Shown one piece after another: positions 1 through 7,157 of a stretch of DNA of 32,503 nt (position 1 is its first letter; every line of letters begins with the position of its first letter). Where the stretch lies: the NCBI GenBank assembly GCA_017431365.1, contig JAFRLF010000003.1, positions 1-32,503 of the forward strand, in the 5' to 3' direction. Position numbers and translations under genes: made by a program. Source of the stretch: Clostridia bacterium (GTDB lineage Bacteria; Bacillota; Clostridia; Christensenellales; Aristaeellaceae). Below the pieces are notes generated by a model that worked only from the letters and a program-made list of their open reading frames with translations, did no database searches and had not been told where the DNA came from.

Positions 1-6
1 ATTCAC
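1..6 (-). CDS. First two codons of a leftward gene, possibly a transposase
   Basis: On the minus strand a GTG codon at 6-4 follows a GGAGGGG ribosome site at a workable distance (spacer AAAAAG) and a TATAAT -10 about 40 bases upstream. Only two codons lie in the window, so the product cannot be identified. A transposase is suggested only by the adjacent repeat block. Confidence 0.35.
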
Positions 7-44
7 CTTTTTCCCCTCCGTCAAGCTCCTGATTTCCGCTTCAC

Positions 45-73
45 ATTATACAGACCGAATGTGTCCAAATCTA
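45..73 (-). promoter_or_regulatory. Candidate sigma-A promoter for the leftward gene at the window edge
   Basis: Minus strand: TAGATT (73-68), 17-base spacer, TATAAT (50-45). The -10 is perfect and the -35 is weak (3 of 6). It lies between the tandem repeats and the GTG start at base 6, the right place to drive that gene. Confidence 0.4.
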
Positions 74-96
74 CCACAGCAACAGGGAAAGATGAA

Positions 97-171
97 AGCT
101 TACCCCCTCGTGTCCAGCTTACCCTGCCGGCTGTCCAACTTCCCTGCTCATAAAAAACTTACCCTGCTTGG
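97..171. repeat. Four degenerate ~20-bp tandem repeats
   Basis: Units begin at 97, 116, 137 and 157, each opening with a variant of AGCTTACCCTG. The first two end in TGTCC. The period is 19-21 bases. Such arrays inside IS ends usually bind transposase. Here the assignment rests on context: a broken gene on one side and a gene start on the other. Confidence 0.6.
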
Positions 172-356
172 AGGTAAGCCGCCGTCGAATCATTGAATTG
201 TATCAAAGTTGGCGTTTTTATATCCAAAAACCGGCTGTCGATGCGCTCGGTTTCCGCCTTTACCAGATCCAGCATGGCGTTCACTTCGCGCTCCGCGGTG
301 AAAACCTCGCCGTGGTCGGCCACACGCTTTCTGGATTTTACCTGCCGCTCAGCCAT
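159..356 (-). pseudogene. Truncated DNA adenine methyltransferase (N-terminal fragment)
   Basis: The frame starts at the ATG at 356, with AAGGAG 11 bases upstream. Its first 44 residues contain KSRKRVADHGEVFTAE and then VNAMLDLVK...RIDSRFL. From memory this matches the N-terminus of Eco57I-like/type IIG methylase subunits, where RIDSRFLEPACG leads into the SAM-binding motif I. Here the sequence changes after SRFL (base 225) to unrelated residues and stops at 159 inside the tandem repeats. No catalytic motif remains, so it is a non-functional relic. The longer upstream ATG at 419 has no ribosome site. Confidence in the family is moderate because it rests on about 40 residues. Confidence 0.65.
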
Positions 357-469
357 AAGACATCCAACTCCTTGTGTACAGAGGCTCAATAATGATACAT
401 TGAATACATACGCTCCCAAAACCGGCGACGCAGACCCTGTTCCGTCATAGGGGAGAGGCTGGGGCTGCT

Positions 470-1279
470 TTATTGATAATGTCCCAGCGCGTACTCGAAG
501 TGCTCCTGTAGCTTCAGCCTTGCCCGCCGAGCAAGGGCTGTATCGGACCTGAGCATGTCGAAGGCGTGGACGTCAGTCGGGTAGACGTCCGCCTCAGCCT
601 CCACGCCGGCGGATCTCAGATTGGCTGCGTACGCGAGCGTTTCGGCGTAAAACGGCTCGCCCTCTCCAACAAAGGTATAACATGGAGGCAGGTTTGCGTA
701 ATCTTCCTGTCTCGCCGGCGCGGCGTAGGGAGGGACCTGGCTTTTCGCGCGGCTGCGCAGATATACTCTCCAGGCCAGGTGATTTCTGCGCGTGTTCCAC
801 ACCTTGCCGTGATTATCCGTCGATGACTCAGTATCGAAATTGTCGATCATCGGATACAGCGGCATCTGGAATGAAATGTGAATGCCCGCGTCCCGCGCCA
901 TCATGCACACCGCCGCGCACAGACCGCCGCCCGCGCTTTCTCCGCCGACCATGATGCGGTCAAAGCTCAGCTCGGCTCGATGCGCGTCCATGTACCGGAG
1001 CACCGCGAAGCAGTCGTTTGCCGCGGCTGGATAGGGACGCAGCCATGCGAGACGGTATCCCGGCGAGAATACCGTCACGCCGAACAGATGCATCAGATCC
1101 GCGGCGCGGCTCATGTACACCATTTCCTTCATCCCAAGGATATAACCTCCGCCATGGATCCACAACAGGCCGACGCGGCATGGCTTCGCGGTCCTGGATT
1201 TCAGAATGAGGGTCGGCACACCGCCGATCCTCTGCTTTTGCACAGACGTATCGCGGTCTGGCGTCAGGCGAATGGTCAT
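470..1279 (-). CDS. Alpha/beta hydrolase, HSL (hormone-sensitive lipase) type esterase
   Basis: A 269-residue cytoplasmic esterase/lipase-like protein with no signal peptide. The oxyanion-hole motif HGGG is at 42-45 and the nucleophile elbow GESAG at 113-117 (Ser115). His238 in DVHAF is the likely catalytic histidine. The acid appears to be Glu208 in GEGEPF, where the family usually has Asp. That placement is by pattern, not structure. It starts 19 bases after the nitroreductase stop, so the two are probably co-transcribed. The ribosome site is weak (AGGACG). The natural substrate cannot be read from sequence: short acyl esters or carboxylate esters are typical of the family. Confidence 0.85.
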   Translation of the reverse strand: MTIRLTPDRDTSVQKQRIGGVPTLILKSRTAKPCRVGLLWIHGGGYILGMKEMVYMSRAADLMHLFGVTVFSPGYRLAWLRPYPAAANDCFAVLRYMDAHRAELSFDRIMVGGESAGGGLCAAVCMMARDAGIHISFQMPLYPMIDNFDTESSTDNHGKVWNTRRNHLAWRVYLRSRAKSQVPPYAAPARQEDYANLPPCYTFVGEGEPFYAETLAYAANLRSAGVEAEADVYPTDVHAFDMLRSDTALARRARLKLQEHFEYALGHYQ

Positions 1280-1298
1280 CGCGCCACGTCCTGTCGGT

Positions 1299-1811
1299 TT
1301 ACAGATAGCTCACGGTTTCAGACAGCGGCTTGCGGCTCGCGTGGCCGGGCAGGGGCCCCGCGCCTTTGGCCGCGTAACCCAGATCCATCACCATCAGCAC
1401 TTCCTCGTTTTCAGGCAGGCCCAGAGCTTCGGCCATCTTTTCCGGATCGAGGAAATTGACCCAGCAGCTGTTCACGCCTTCGTCAGCCGCCGCCAGGATC
1501 ATGTGTGTGGCGACGATGGTGGCGTCCTCCACGCCGGAATCGCGCTTCCCGCCCGGATAGGTAAACACATTGTTCCTGTCGAACGCCACGACCAGCACGG
1601 TCGGAGCGCCGTAGCGGCAGGGTGTGACCGCGTCTATTTTGGCCAGCGCTTCCGGAGACTGGACAGCATATATGCGCTGTTCCTGAAGGTTCTTTGCGGT
1701 TGGGGCCAGCCTCCCGGCTTCCAGAATGGCCGTCAGCTTCTCCGGCTCCACCTGACGGGCGCTGTACTTCTTGCAGGAGTAACGCGCTTTGACGACTTCT
1801 TTGAATTCCAT
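1299..1811 (-). CDS. Nitroreductase-family FMN oxidoreductase
   Basis: 170 residues, counted from the ATG at 1811, which has AAAGGAGG 10 bases upstream. An ATG 13 codons earlier lacks such a site. The N-terminal EVVKARYSCKKYS block matches the phosphate-binding RxSxRxF-like segment of nitroreductases, and LAPTAKNLQEQRI matches the flavin-binding LAPSxxNxQPW-like segment. A central GVEDATIVATHMILAA helix and a C-terminal glycine-rich end with RKPLSE complete the fold. The length suits the short, single-domain members. It probably reduces quinone, nitro or enone compounds with NAD(P)H as a homodimer. It is first in an operon with the esterase-like hydrolase. Confidence 0.88.
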   Translation of the reverse strand: MEFKEVVKARYSCKKYSARQVEPEKLTAILEAGRLAPTAKNLQEQRIYAVQSPEALAKIDAVTPCRYGAPTVLVVAFDRNNVFTYPGGKRDSGVEDATIVATHMILAAADEGVNSCWVNFLDPEKMAEALGLPENEEVLMVMDLGYAAKGAGPLPGHASRKPLSETVSYL

Positions 1812-1874
1812 ATCGTTTATGCCTCCTTTGGGGTCCTGATTGGGGTTCACACCTTGTGCGAATACGCTTTGATA

Positions 1875-1903
1875 ATGATACCATGAAAGCGCTCGCGCCG
1901 CAA
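1875..1903 (-). promoter_or_regulatory. Candidate sigma-A promoter of the nitroreductase operon
   Basis: Minus strand: TTGCGG (1903-1898), 17-base spacer, TATCAT (1880-1875). The start codon is 63 bases downstream of the -10. The -35 is weak, but spacing and -10 are good. Confidence 0.45.
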
Positions 1904-1964
1904 CCGGGCACAGCGCCGTAACTCAACATGAACATGAACTTTGCGTACAGGCGAATATGGGCGC

Positions 1965-1993
1965 TTGCATCGGACGGCGGGACAGTGTATAAT
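1965..1993 (+). promoter_or_regulatory. Promoter of the asp23-fakA operon
   Basis: TTGCAT (1965-1970), 17-base spacer, then a perfect TATAAT (1988-1993), with the first gene starting at 2034. It diverges from the nitroreductase promoter about 60 bases to the left. Confidence 0.7.
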
Positions 1994-2033
1994 GATTCTG
2001 TATGATTATATCATCCCGATGGGAGGGAAGAAG

Positions 2034-2384
2034 ATGGATTGCAAGTTTACGACTGATCTCGGAACCGTGACGGTCAATGAGGACGTGCTGCTTCGGGTGG
2101 CGGGTTACGCCGCACTGGAGTGCTATGGCATCGTCGGCATGGCGTCCAAGCGCACGACGGACGGGCTGGTGCAGCTCCTGGGCCGCGAAAATCTGGGCCG
2201 GGGCGTGCGGATCCGTCCTTCCACGGACTCGGTCAACGTCGATCTTTATATCATTGTGGAATACGGCATTTCCATCGCCGCCGTGGCCGAAAATATTATC
2301 GATACGGTCAAATACAAAATCGAGCATCTGACGGGCATCCGGGTGGATCAGGTCAACGTGTCCATCGAGGATATTCGCGTCTGA
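2034..2384 (+). CDS. Asp23/Gls24 family envelope-stress protein (YloU-like)
   Basis: 116 residues starting MDCKFTTDLGTV at the ATG at 2034, preceded by GGGAGGG. The single Asp23 domain fills the protein: a GTVTVNEDVLLRVAGYAALECYGIVGMA opening (in two parts), then the alternating VNVDLYIIVEYG strand and the closing VDQVNVSIEDIRV strand. In Bacillota the gene directly before fakA is of this family (yloU in Bacillus). Its exact function is unknown, though Asp23 in Staphylococcus is a membrane-associated envelope-stress protein. It lies 31 bases upstream of fakA in the same transcript. Confidence 0.92.
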   Translation: MDCKFTTDLGTVTVNEDVLLRVAGYAALECYGIVGMASKRTTDGLVQLLGRENLGRGVRIRPSTDSVNVDLYIIVEYGISIAAVAENIIDTVKYKIEHLTGIRVDQVNVSIEDIRV

Positions 2385-2415
2385 TGCGCCATCATCAGGA
2401 TGGGAGGGATTGAAT

Positions 2416-4128
2416 TTGCCTATACAGACGATTGACGGCCTGACGCTGAAGGAAATGTTTATGTCCGGCGCGGCGCTGCTGGAGCAGAACCGTCAGGCTG
2501 TCGACGCATTGAATGTTTTCCCCGTGCCGGACGGCGACACGGGTACGAATATGTCGCAGACCATCATGTCCGCGATGAAGGAACTGGGCATGAAGGCGCC
2601 CTCAGGCGCCGGCGACGTGTGCGCCGCCGTGGCCAAGGGCGCGCTGAAGGGCGCAAGGGGCAACTCCGGCGTCATCCTCAGCCAGATCCTGCGCGGGTTC
2701 GCCAAGTCCCTTGAGGGAAGCGACCTCATGGACGCGAAGCTCCTGACCCTGGCGCTGAAGCTGGGCGCGGAGACGGCCTACAAGGCCGTGATGAAGCCCA
2801 AAGAGGGCACCATCCTCACGGTCATTCGGGTCATTTCCGAAGAGGTCGAGCGCGCCTCGCACGACACGGACGACATCGCCGCGCTGATGGACGTCGTCAT
2901 CGAAAAGGGCGACGCCATCCTGCGCCAGACGCCGGATATGCTCCCCGTGCTCAAACAGGCGGGCGTGGTCGACTCCGGCGGCAAGGGCCTCATGGTCTTC
3001 TTCACCGGATTCCGCGCCGCGCTGCTGGGAGAGCCCGTCGACACGGCTGAGACGAAGGCCATCACGACGCCCCAGCCCCTGCCCGGCGACTATGTGGACG
3101 ATCACACTGTGTTCACGAGCCTGGAGGAGATCACATACGCCTATTGCACGGAGTTCATCGTTTCGCATCCCCGTCCGGACATGAAGGACAGCGAGGTCGC
3201 GCGCCTGCGCCGCCGTCTCGAGCGCATCGGCGACTGCGTCGTCGTCGTGGGAGACCTGGAGATCGTCAAGGTGCATGTCCATACCAACGAACCCGGCAAG
3301 GCGATTCAGATGGCGCTGGAACTGGGCGAGCTGGACCGGATCAAGATCGACAACATGCTCGAGGAGTTCCGCGAGCGGCAGGAAAAGGCGAAAGCGGACG
3401 CCGACGCCCGCGCGGCCGCCGAAGCGGAGGCCCGCGCCGCGGCCGAGGCCGCGAAGGCCAACGAGCCGCCCAAGCCGTTCGGCATGGTGGCCGTCGCCCT
3501 GGGCGAGGGGATCAGCGCGATCTTCACGGACCTGGGCGTGGACAAGATCGTCGACGGCGGACAGACCATGAACCCCTCCACGGACGATTTGCTCAGCGCC
3601 ATCGACTCCATCAACGCCGAGTCGGTGTTCGTTCTGCCGAATAACTCCAACATCATCCTCGCGGCGCAGCAGGCCGCCGAGCTGACGGAGAAGACCGTCT
3701 ACGTCGTGCCGACGAAGTCCGTCCCGATGGGCATATCGGCCGCCGTGGCCTTTATGGGCGACGCGACGGGGGAGGAGAACTTCGCCGCGATGACAGAGGC
3801 CGCCTCCAACGTGCATACCGCCTCGGTCACTTACGCCATCCGCGACACGAGCTTCGACGGATACGAGATTCATGAGGGAAACATCATGGGCCTCATCGAC
3901 AACAAGCTCAGCGCCGTGGGCGACGACGTCAACGCCATCGTTGGCGAGACGCTGGACAGCATGGTCACGGACGAGAGCGAGCTCATCACGGTCTATTACG
4001 GCCAGGACATCGAGGAGGAAGCCGCCAACAAGCTCATCGGCGAGCTGGAAGAGAAGTACCCCGACTGCGACGTGAGCGTTTATAAGGGCGGACAGCCGCT
4101 GTACTACTACATCATATCCGTTGAATGA
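2416..4128 (+). CDS. fakA: Fatty acid kinase catalytic subunit FakA (YloV family, DhaL domain)
   Basis: 570 residues from a TTG start at 2416, chosen because GGAGGG lies 7 bases upstream. The TTG at 2410 would be too close. FakA phosphorylates fatty acids held by a FakB (DegV-type) partner, giving acyl-phosphate for phospholipid synthesis. The N-terminal DhaL-like ATP domain shows PDGDTGTN at 38-45, whose aspartates hold Mg. The middle domain is followed by an alanine/glutamate-rich charged linker (about residues 315-350), then the C-terminal domain with GGQTMNPS at about 381-388. The linker looks longer and more alanine-rich than usual. No fakB is in the window. It is the last gene of its operon. 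Confidence 0.93.
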   Translation: MPIQTIDGLTLKEMFMSGAALLEQNRQAVDALNVFPVPDGDTGTNMSQTIMSAMKELGMKAPSGAGDVCAAVAKGALKGARGNSGVILSQILRGFAKSLEGSDLMDAKLLTLALKLGAETAYKAVMKPKEGTILTVIRVISEEVERASHDTDDIAALMDVVIEKGDAILRQTPDMLPVLKQAGVVDSGGKGLMVFFTGFRAALLGEPVDTAETKAITTPQPLPGDYVDDHTVFTSLEEITYAYCTEFIVSHPRPDMKDSEVARLRRRLERIGDCVVVVGDLEIVKVHVHTNEPGKAIQMALELGELDRIKIDNMLEEFRERQEKAKADADARAAAEAEARAAAEAAKANEPPKPFGMVAVALGEGISAIFTDLGVDKIVDGGQTMNPSTDDLLSAIDSINAESVFVLPNNSNIILAAQQAAELTEKTVYVVPTKSVPMGISAAVAFMGDATGEENFAAMTEAASNVHTASVTYAIRDTSFDGYEIHEGNIMGLIDNKLSAVGDDVNAIVGETLDSMVTDESELITVYYGQDIEEEAANKLIGELEEKYPDCDVSVYKGGQPLYYYIISVE

Positions 4129-4153
4129 CAGACGGCCGCATGATGAATTGAAT

Positions 4154-4195
4154 AAAAAAAGGCGCTTGCGGGGATGGATCCCGTAAGCGTCTTTT
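4154..4195. terminator. Bidirectional intrinsic terminator between fakA and a MATE gene
   Basis: A 12-base arm at 4161-4172 pairs with 4180-4191, with G-T wobbles and a short loop. TTTT follows on the plus side and seven A's precede it (a T-run on the minus side). It ends the asp23-fakA transcript and the convergent MATE transcript. Confidence 0.85.
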
Positions 4196-4215
4196 GCTGT
4201 GATCGAACGGGGGGA

Positions 4216-5655
4216 TCAGTTCGCTGCGCCGTCCGCGGCCGCAAATTCCACGGCTGTGGGCGCGTCGCTCAGCTGCCTGAACGTTCGGACGATGAGCACG
4301 GCCCCGATGGCGAAGGTCAGCGCGTCGGAGACGGGCATGGAGTAGAGCACGCCGTCAAGGCCGAAAAACATAGGCAGAACCAGCGCGAATCCCACGCCGA
4401 AGACGATCTCCCGGATCATGGACAGGAGGGTGGATTCCAGCGCCTTGCCCATCGCCTGAAGGAAGATAAAGCAGGCTTTGTTCACACAGGCCAGCACCAC
4501 CATGCACAGGTAGATCCGGAAGCAGCGCAGCGCGAACTGCGTGTAATGCGCGCTCTCGTTGGCCGCGCCGAAGATGCCGATGACCTGATGGGGGAATAAC
4601 TCGACGATGATCAGCGCGACGGCGCCCACGAGCGCCTCGCAGAGCAACAGGCGGGAAAACAGCTCGCGGACGCGCTGGCGCAGGCCGGCGCCCATGTTGT
4701 AGCCGACGACGGGGATGCAACCCGCCGCCATGCCGACGACGACGGATATCACGATCTGGAAAAACTTCATCACGATGCCGACCACCGCCATGGGGATCTG
4801 CGCGTACTGCGCCTGGGAGAAGACGCTGTCCAGCGCGCCGTATTTGCGGATCATGTTGTTGATGGCCGCCATCGCCGCCACCAGCGAGATCTGGGAGAGG
4901 AAGCTCGTCATGCCCATGCCCAGCGTCGTCCGGCAGACGGCCCCGTCGGGCCGGAAGTCGGCGGCTGTAAGCCGTATCGTCCGGGGATGCGCGAGGTACC
5001 AGACCGCCAGCGCGGCTGTGGCGACCTGACCGAGCACGGTCGCGACCGCCGCGCCCGTCATGCCCCACCTGAACGTGAAGATGAACAGGGGGTCAAGGAT
5101 CATGTTGATCACCGCGCCGGCAAGCGTCGAGGCCATGGCGTAGCGCGGGTTGCCGTCCGCGCGGATGACGGGGTTCATCGCCTGGCCGAACATGTAAAAG
5201 GGGATTCCCAGCGCTATCCAGAAAAAGTATTCCTTAGACAGGGCGAAGGTCTCTCCGTTGACCGTGCCGCCGAACATGCCGATCAGCGCGTCGCTGAACA
5301 TCAGATACACGGCCGCCAGCGCGACGCCGGACAGGATGGACATCGTGACGGCGTTGCCCACGCTCCGTCCGGCCAGACGCGGTTCGCCCTTGCCCAGGTG
5401 GATGCTGACAAACGTGCAGCACCCGTCACCGATCATGACGGCGACGGCGAGCGCGATGACCGTCAGCGGATAGACTACGGTGTTGGCCGCGTTGCCGTAT
5501 GATCCCAGATAGGCGGCGTTGGCGATGAAAATCTGGTCTACGATGTTGTAAAGCGCCGCTACCAGCAGCGAGATGACGCAGGGCAGCGCGTACCTGCGCA
5601 TGAGCCTGCCGACGGGCTCTTCGCCCAGGAAGCGATTCGTTTTGGTATTCTCCAT
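4216..5655 (-). CDS. MATE family multidrug/toxin exporter
   Basis: 479 residues, an integral membrane protein of about 12 helices expected to export drugs or metabolites in exchange for Na+ or H+. The N-terminus has the MatE opening: EEPVGRLMRRYALPCVISLL, then LYNIVDQIFIAN. The two repeated halves are visible (second-half hydrophobic block from about residue 240), and GMGMTSFLSQIS marks the start of the second repeat. The length is near the family norm. The start at 5655 has a GGAG site. It has its own promoter with an intrinsic terminator in the leader (see 5678-5760). The substrate cannot be inferred. Confidence 0.92.
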   Translation of the reverse strand: MENTKTNRFLGEEPVGRLMRRYALPCVISLLVAALYNIVDQIFIANAAYLGSYGNAANTVVYPLTVIALAVAVMIGDGCCTFVSIHLGKGEPRLAGRSVGNAVTMSILSGVALAAVYLMFSDALIGMFGGTVNGETFALSKEYFFWIALGIPFYMFGQAMNPVIRADGNPRYAMASTLAGAVINMILDPLFIFTFRWGMTGAAVATVLGQVATAALAVWYLAHPRTIRLTAADFRPDGAVCRTTLGMGMTSFLSQISLVAAMAAINNMIRKYGALDSVFSQAQYAQIPMAVVGIVMKFFQIVISVVVGMAAGCIPVVGYNMGAGLRQRVRELFSRLLLCEALVGAVALIIVELFPHQVIGIFGAANESAHYTQFALRCFRIYLCMVVLACVNKACFIFLQAMGKALESTLLSMIREIVFGVGFALVLPMFFGLDGVLYSMPVSDALTFAIGAVLIVRTFRQLSDAPTAVEFAAADGAAN

Positions 5656-5677
5656 GTCAATTCACTCCTCGATCCAT

Positions 5678-5720
5678 AAAAAAAGCGTGGCAGAAACTGG
5701 ATTTACGCAGTTTCTGCCAC
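5678..5720 (-). terminator. Intrinsic terminator in the 5' leader of the MATE gene (candidate attenuator)
   Basis: Minus strand: a 13-bp perfect stem (5720-5708 with 5699-5687), an 8-base loop, two bases, then seven T's (5684-5678). The MATE start codon is only 22 bases beyond the T-run, and the promoter lies on the far side of the hairpin. Transcripts for the exporter must therefore read through it. It may also terminate the gene ending at 5814. Confidence 0.85.
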
Positions 5721-5731
5721 ACGTTGTACTC

Positions 5732-5760
5732 AGGATACCACGGTGAGGGCGATTTGTCAA
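5732..5760 (-). promoter_or_regulatory. Promoter of the MATE leader
   Basis: Minus strand: perfect TTGACA (5760-5755), 17-base spacer, TATCCT (5737-5732). The predicted RNA start (about 5725) is only a few bases before the terminator stem at 5720. Confidence 0.75.
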
Positions 5761-5813
5761 AAGGGTTTTCCGAATCTCAATCGAAAATAAACGGCCCGTT
5801 ATTCCCCGGCGGA

Positions 5814-7043
5814 TCAGCCTGCCGCCATGCTGTAGCCCCTGGCCAGCGTGATCATGTCGCTGCCGTCCACGGCGCAGGTCTTGAAGCTGATCGCGTAGGT
5901 TTCGTTGTCGAACACGAGCATATAGATGCGCCCGAAGCTGACGCCGACAGCGGGCTCCGCCTCGCTGTAATAGAGCATGTCCGTAGCCGGGGTGCTGATG
6001 AGCGCGACAGATCCGTCCTCGACATTGATGGAATACAGGAGATCGTGCTGCATGTAATCGTCGCCGGTATTTTCGATCGTGCAGACGGACACGTACAAAA
6101 GTCCGTCCTCCACGCCGTGCAGCGTGACGGACTGGTTGTCGAGGTTGAGGTCGGTCAGCGCCTGGCCGTCGGTCGTGAGGCGCACGATGCTGGAAACCTC
6201 GCCCTCCTCGGTGAAGTTGGAATACGTGCCGTAGATGACCCCGTCCGACATCAGCGTGTACGAGACGTAGACGTTGTCGTCCTGCGGGAAGGCCAGCAGC
6301 AGATCCGTCGTCAGCGTGTTCTTGTCCGCGCGGAAGACGCCCTCGTCCACGCTGGTGTAGTAGGTTGTGTCGTCGGAGTTGTCGTATACCCAGAAACCGT
6401 TCCGGGTGAAGTAGACGTAGTTCTCGTCCATGCCCAGGTAACGCGTGCCGTAACCGCTGATCTGCTCCATCGCGCCGGAGGTCAGGTTCAGACGGCAAAG
6501 GCGCGCGCCCAGGGGATAGCTGCCCTCGTTGAAGACGCCCTCGCTGTTTGCGGCCCAGTCGAGGTAGTAGTAATAATCGCCGTCGACGGTCAGGGGATAG
6601 TAGTTGTAGGAGTGCTCGCGATCGTCGATGAGGAGGCGGACGTCGCTGCCGTCGAGCGCGCAGCTGCCCACGCCCCAGTAAAAGCGTCCGTTAGCCTCGA
6701 TGCCGTGATCCACATATCCGTCGTAAACCATCGTGCGCGCGCCGTTGGCCGCGATGACCAGCACCGCGTATTCGACGTTTCCCTCGCTGAAGCTGAGGGC
6801 GAGAAGATTCCCCTCCGCGGCGGCCAGAAGATTCATGTAGCTGTCGCTGATCTGATTGACGCCGGAGGAAGTGGCGTTCATCGAGTAGACGCCGTCCGCG
6901 CCGCTGTCAAGGCTGCCGGCGTAGTAGATGCGCGTCCCGTCGACGATGACCTGTTTGCTGAGCACCAGTTCTCCTTCCGCGAAGGCGGCTGAACTGAGCA
7001 CGAGAAGAGCGGCCAGCGCCGCGCATATCAGTTTTTTGAACAT
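5814..7043 (-). CDS. Secreted protein with propeller-like repeats (DUF5050-like)
   Basis: 409 residues. Residues 1-23 (MFKKLICAALAALLVLSSAAFA) form a clear Sec signal peptide with AFA-E cleavage and no lipobox or anchor, so it is probably exported. The rest has repeated strands of the type 'YYAGSLDSGADGVYSMN', 'VYFTRNGFWVYD' and 'LLYSINVEDGSVALIS', spaced as in a beta-propeller of the DUF5050/TolB-like kind. No catalytic motif is recognised. It starts at 7043 after AGGAGGTG and has its own promoter. The function is unknown: ligand or envelope binding is only a guess. Confidence 0.75.
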   Translation of the reverse strand: MFKKLICAALAALLVLSSAAFAEGELVLSKQVIVDGTRIYYAGSLDSGADGVYSMNATSSGVNQISDSYMNLLAAAEGNLLALSFSEGNVEYAVLVIAANGARTMVYDGYVDHGIEANGRFYWGVGSCALDGSDVRLLIDDREHSYNYYPLTVDGDYYYYLDWAANSEGVFNEGSYPLGARLCRLNLTSGAMEQISGYGTRYLGMDENYVYFTRNGFWVYDNSDDTTYYTSVDEGVFRADKNTLTTDLLLAFPQDDNVYVSYTLMSDGVIYGTYSNFTEEGEVSSIVRLTTDGQALTDLNLDNQSVTLHGVEDGLLYVSVCTIENTGDDYMQHDLLYSINVEDGSVALISTPATDMLYYSEAEPAVGVSFGRIYMLVFDNETYAISFKTCAVDGSDMITLARGYSMAAG

Positions 7044-7072
7044 GATTTACACCTCCTGTGAATATTGACATG

Positions 7073-7101
7073 AGTATAACATGTCTGAACCTCGTTTTCA
7101 A
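7073..7101 (-). promoter_or_regulatory. Promoter of the secreted propeller-like gene
   Basis: Minus strand: TTGAAA (7101-7096), 17-base spacer, TATACT (7078-7073). The start codon is 30 bases downstream of the -10. Confidence 0.75.
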
Positions 7102-7108
7102 CGCTAAA

Positions 7109-7141
7109 TTTTATGGCCGCGCCGTTGGCGCGGCCATAAAA
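7109..7141. terminator. Hairpin after the peptidoglycan-binding lipoprotein gene
   Basis: A perfect 15-bp inverted repeat (7109-7123 with 7127-7141) with a 3-base loop, 17 bases past the stop at 7158. The stem is GC-rich inside and AT at its foot, with only a short T-tract beyond it, so termination may be less efficient than at the other sites. Confidence 0.7.
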
Positions 7142-7157
7142 CCGTTGATCTGTCCTG

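Larger units (their letters stand above)
1..224 (-). mobile_element. Probable end of an insertion sequence (IS21-like layout), rest lies off the left edge
   Basis: Seen: four degenerate ~20-bp tandem units at 97-171, a sigma-A like -10 (TATAAT, minus strand, 45-50), and a GGAGG-preceded GTG start at 6-4 reading off the window. Directly to the right, a methyltransferase reading frame loses its family sequence after base 225. Known: IS21-family elements carry several short repeats inside their ends and a transposase gene starting close to one end. Inference: the window opens in the end of such an element, which interrupted the methyltransferase gene. The right boundary is uncertain (about 190-225), and no transposase sequence is visible to prove the family. 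Confidence 0.4.

Noticed and set aside
2602-3873. 423-codon open frame on the minus strand
   Set aside because: It lies opposite fakA, is His/Arg/Gly-rich and matches no family. It is a by-product of high GC at third positions.
5724-6992. 422-codon open frame on the plus strand
   Set aside because: It is antisense to the secreted propeller-like gene, which has a signal peptide, promoter and ribosome site of its own.
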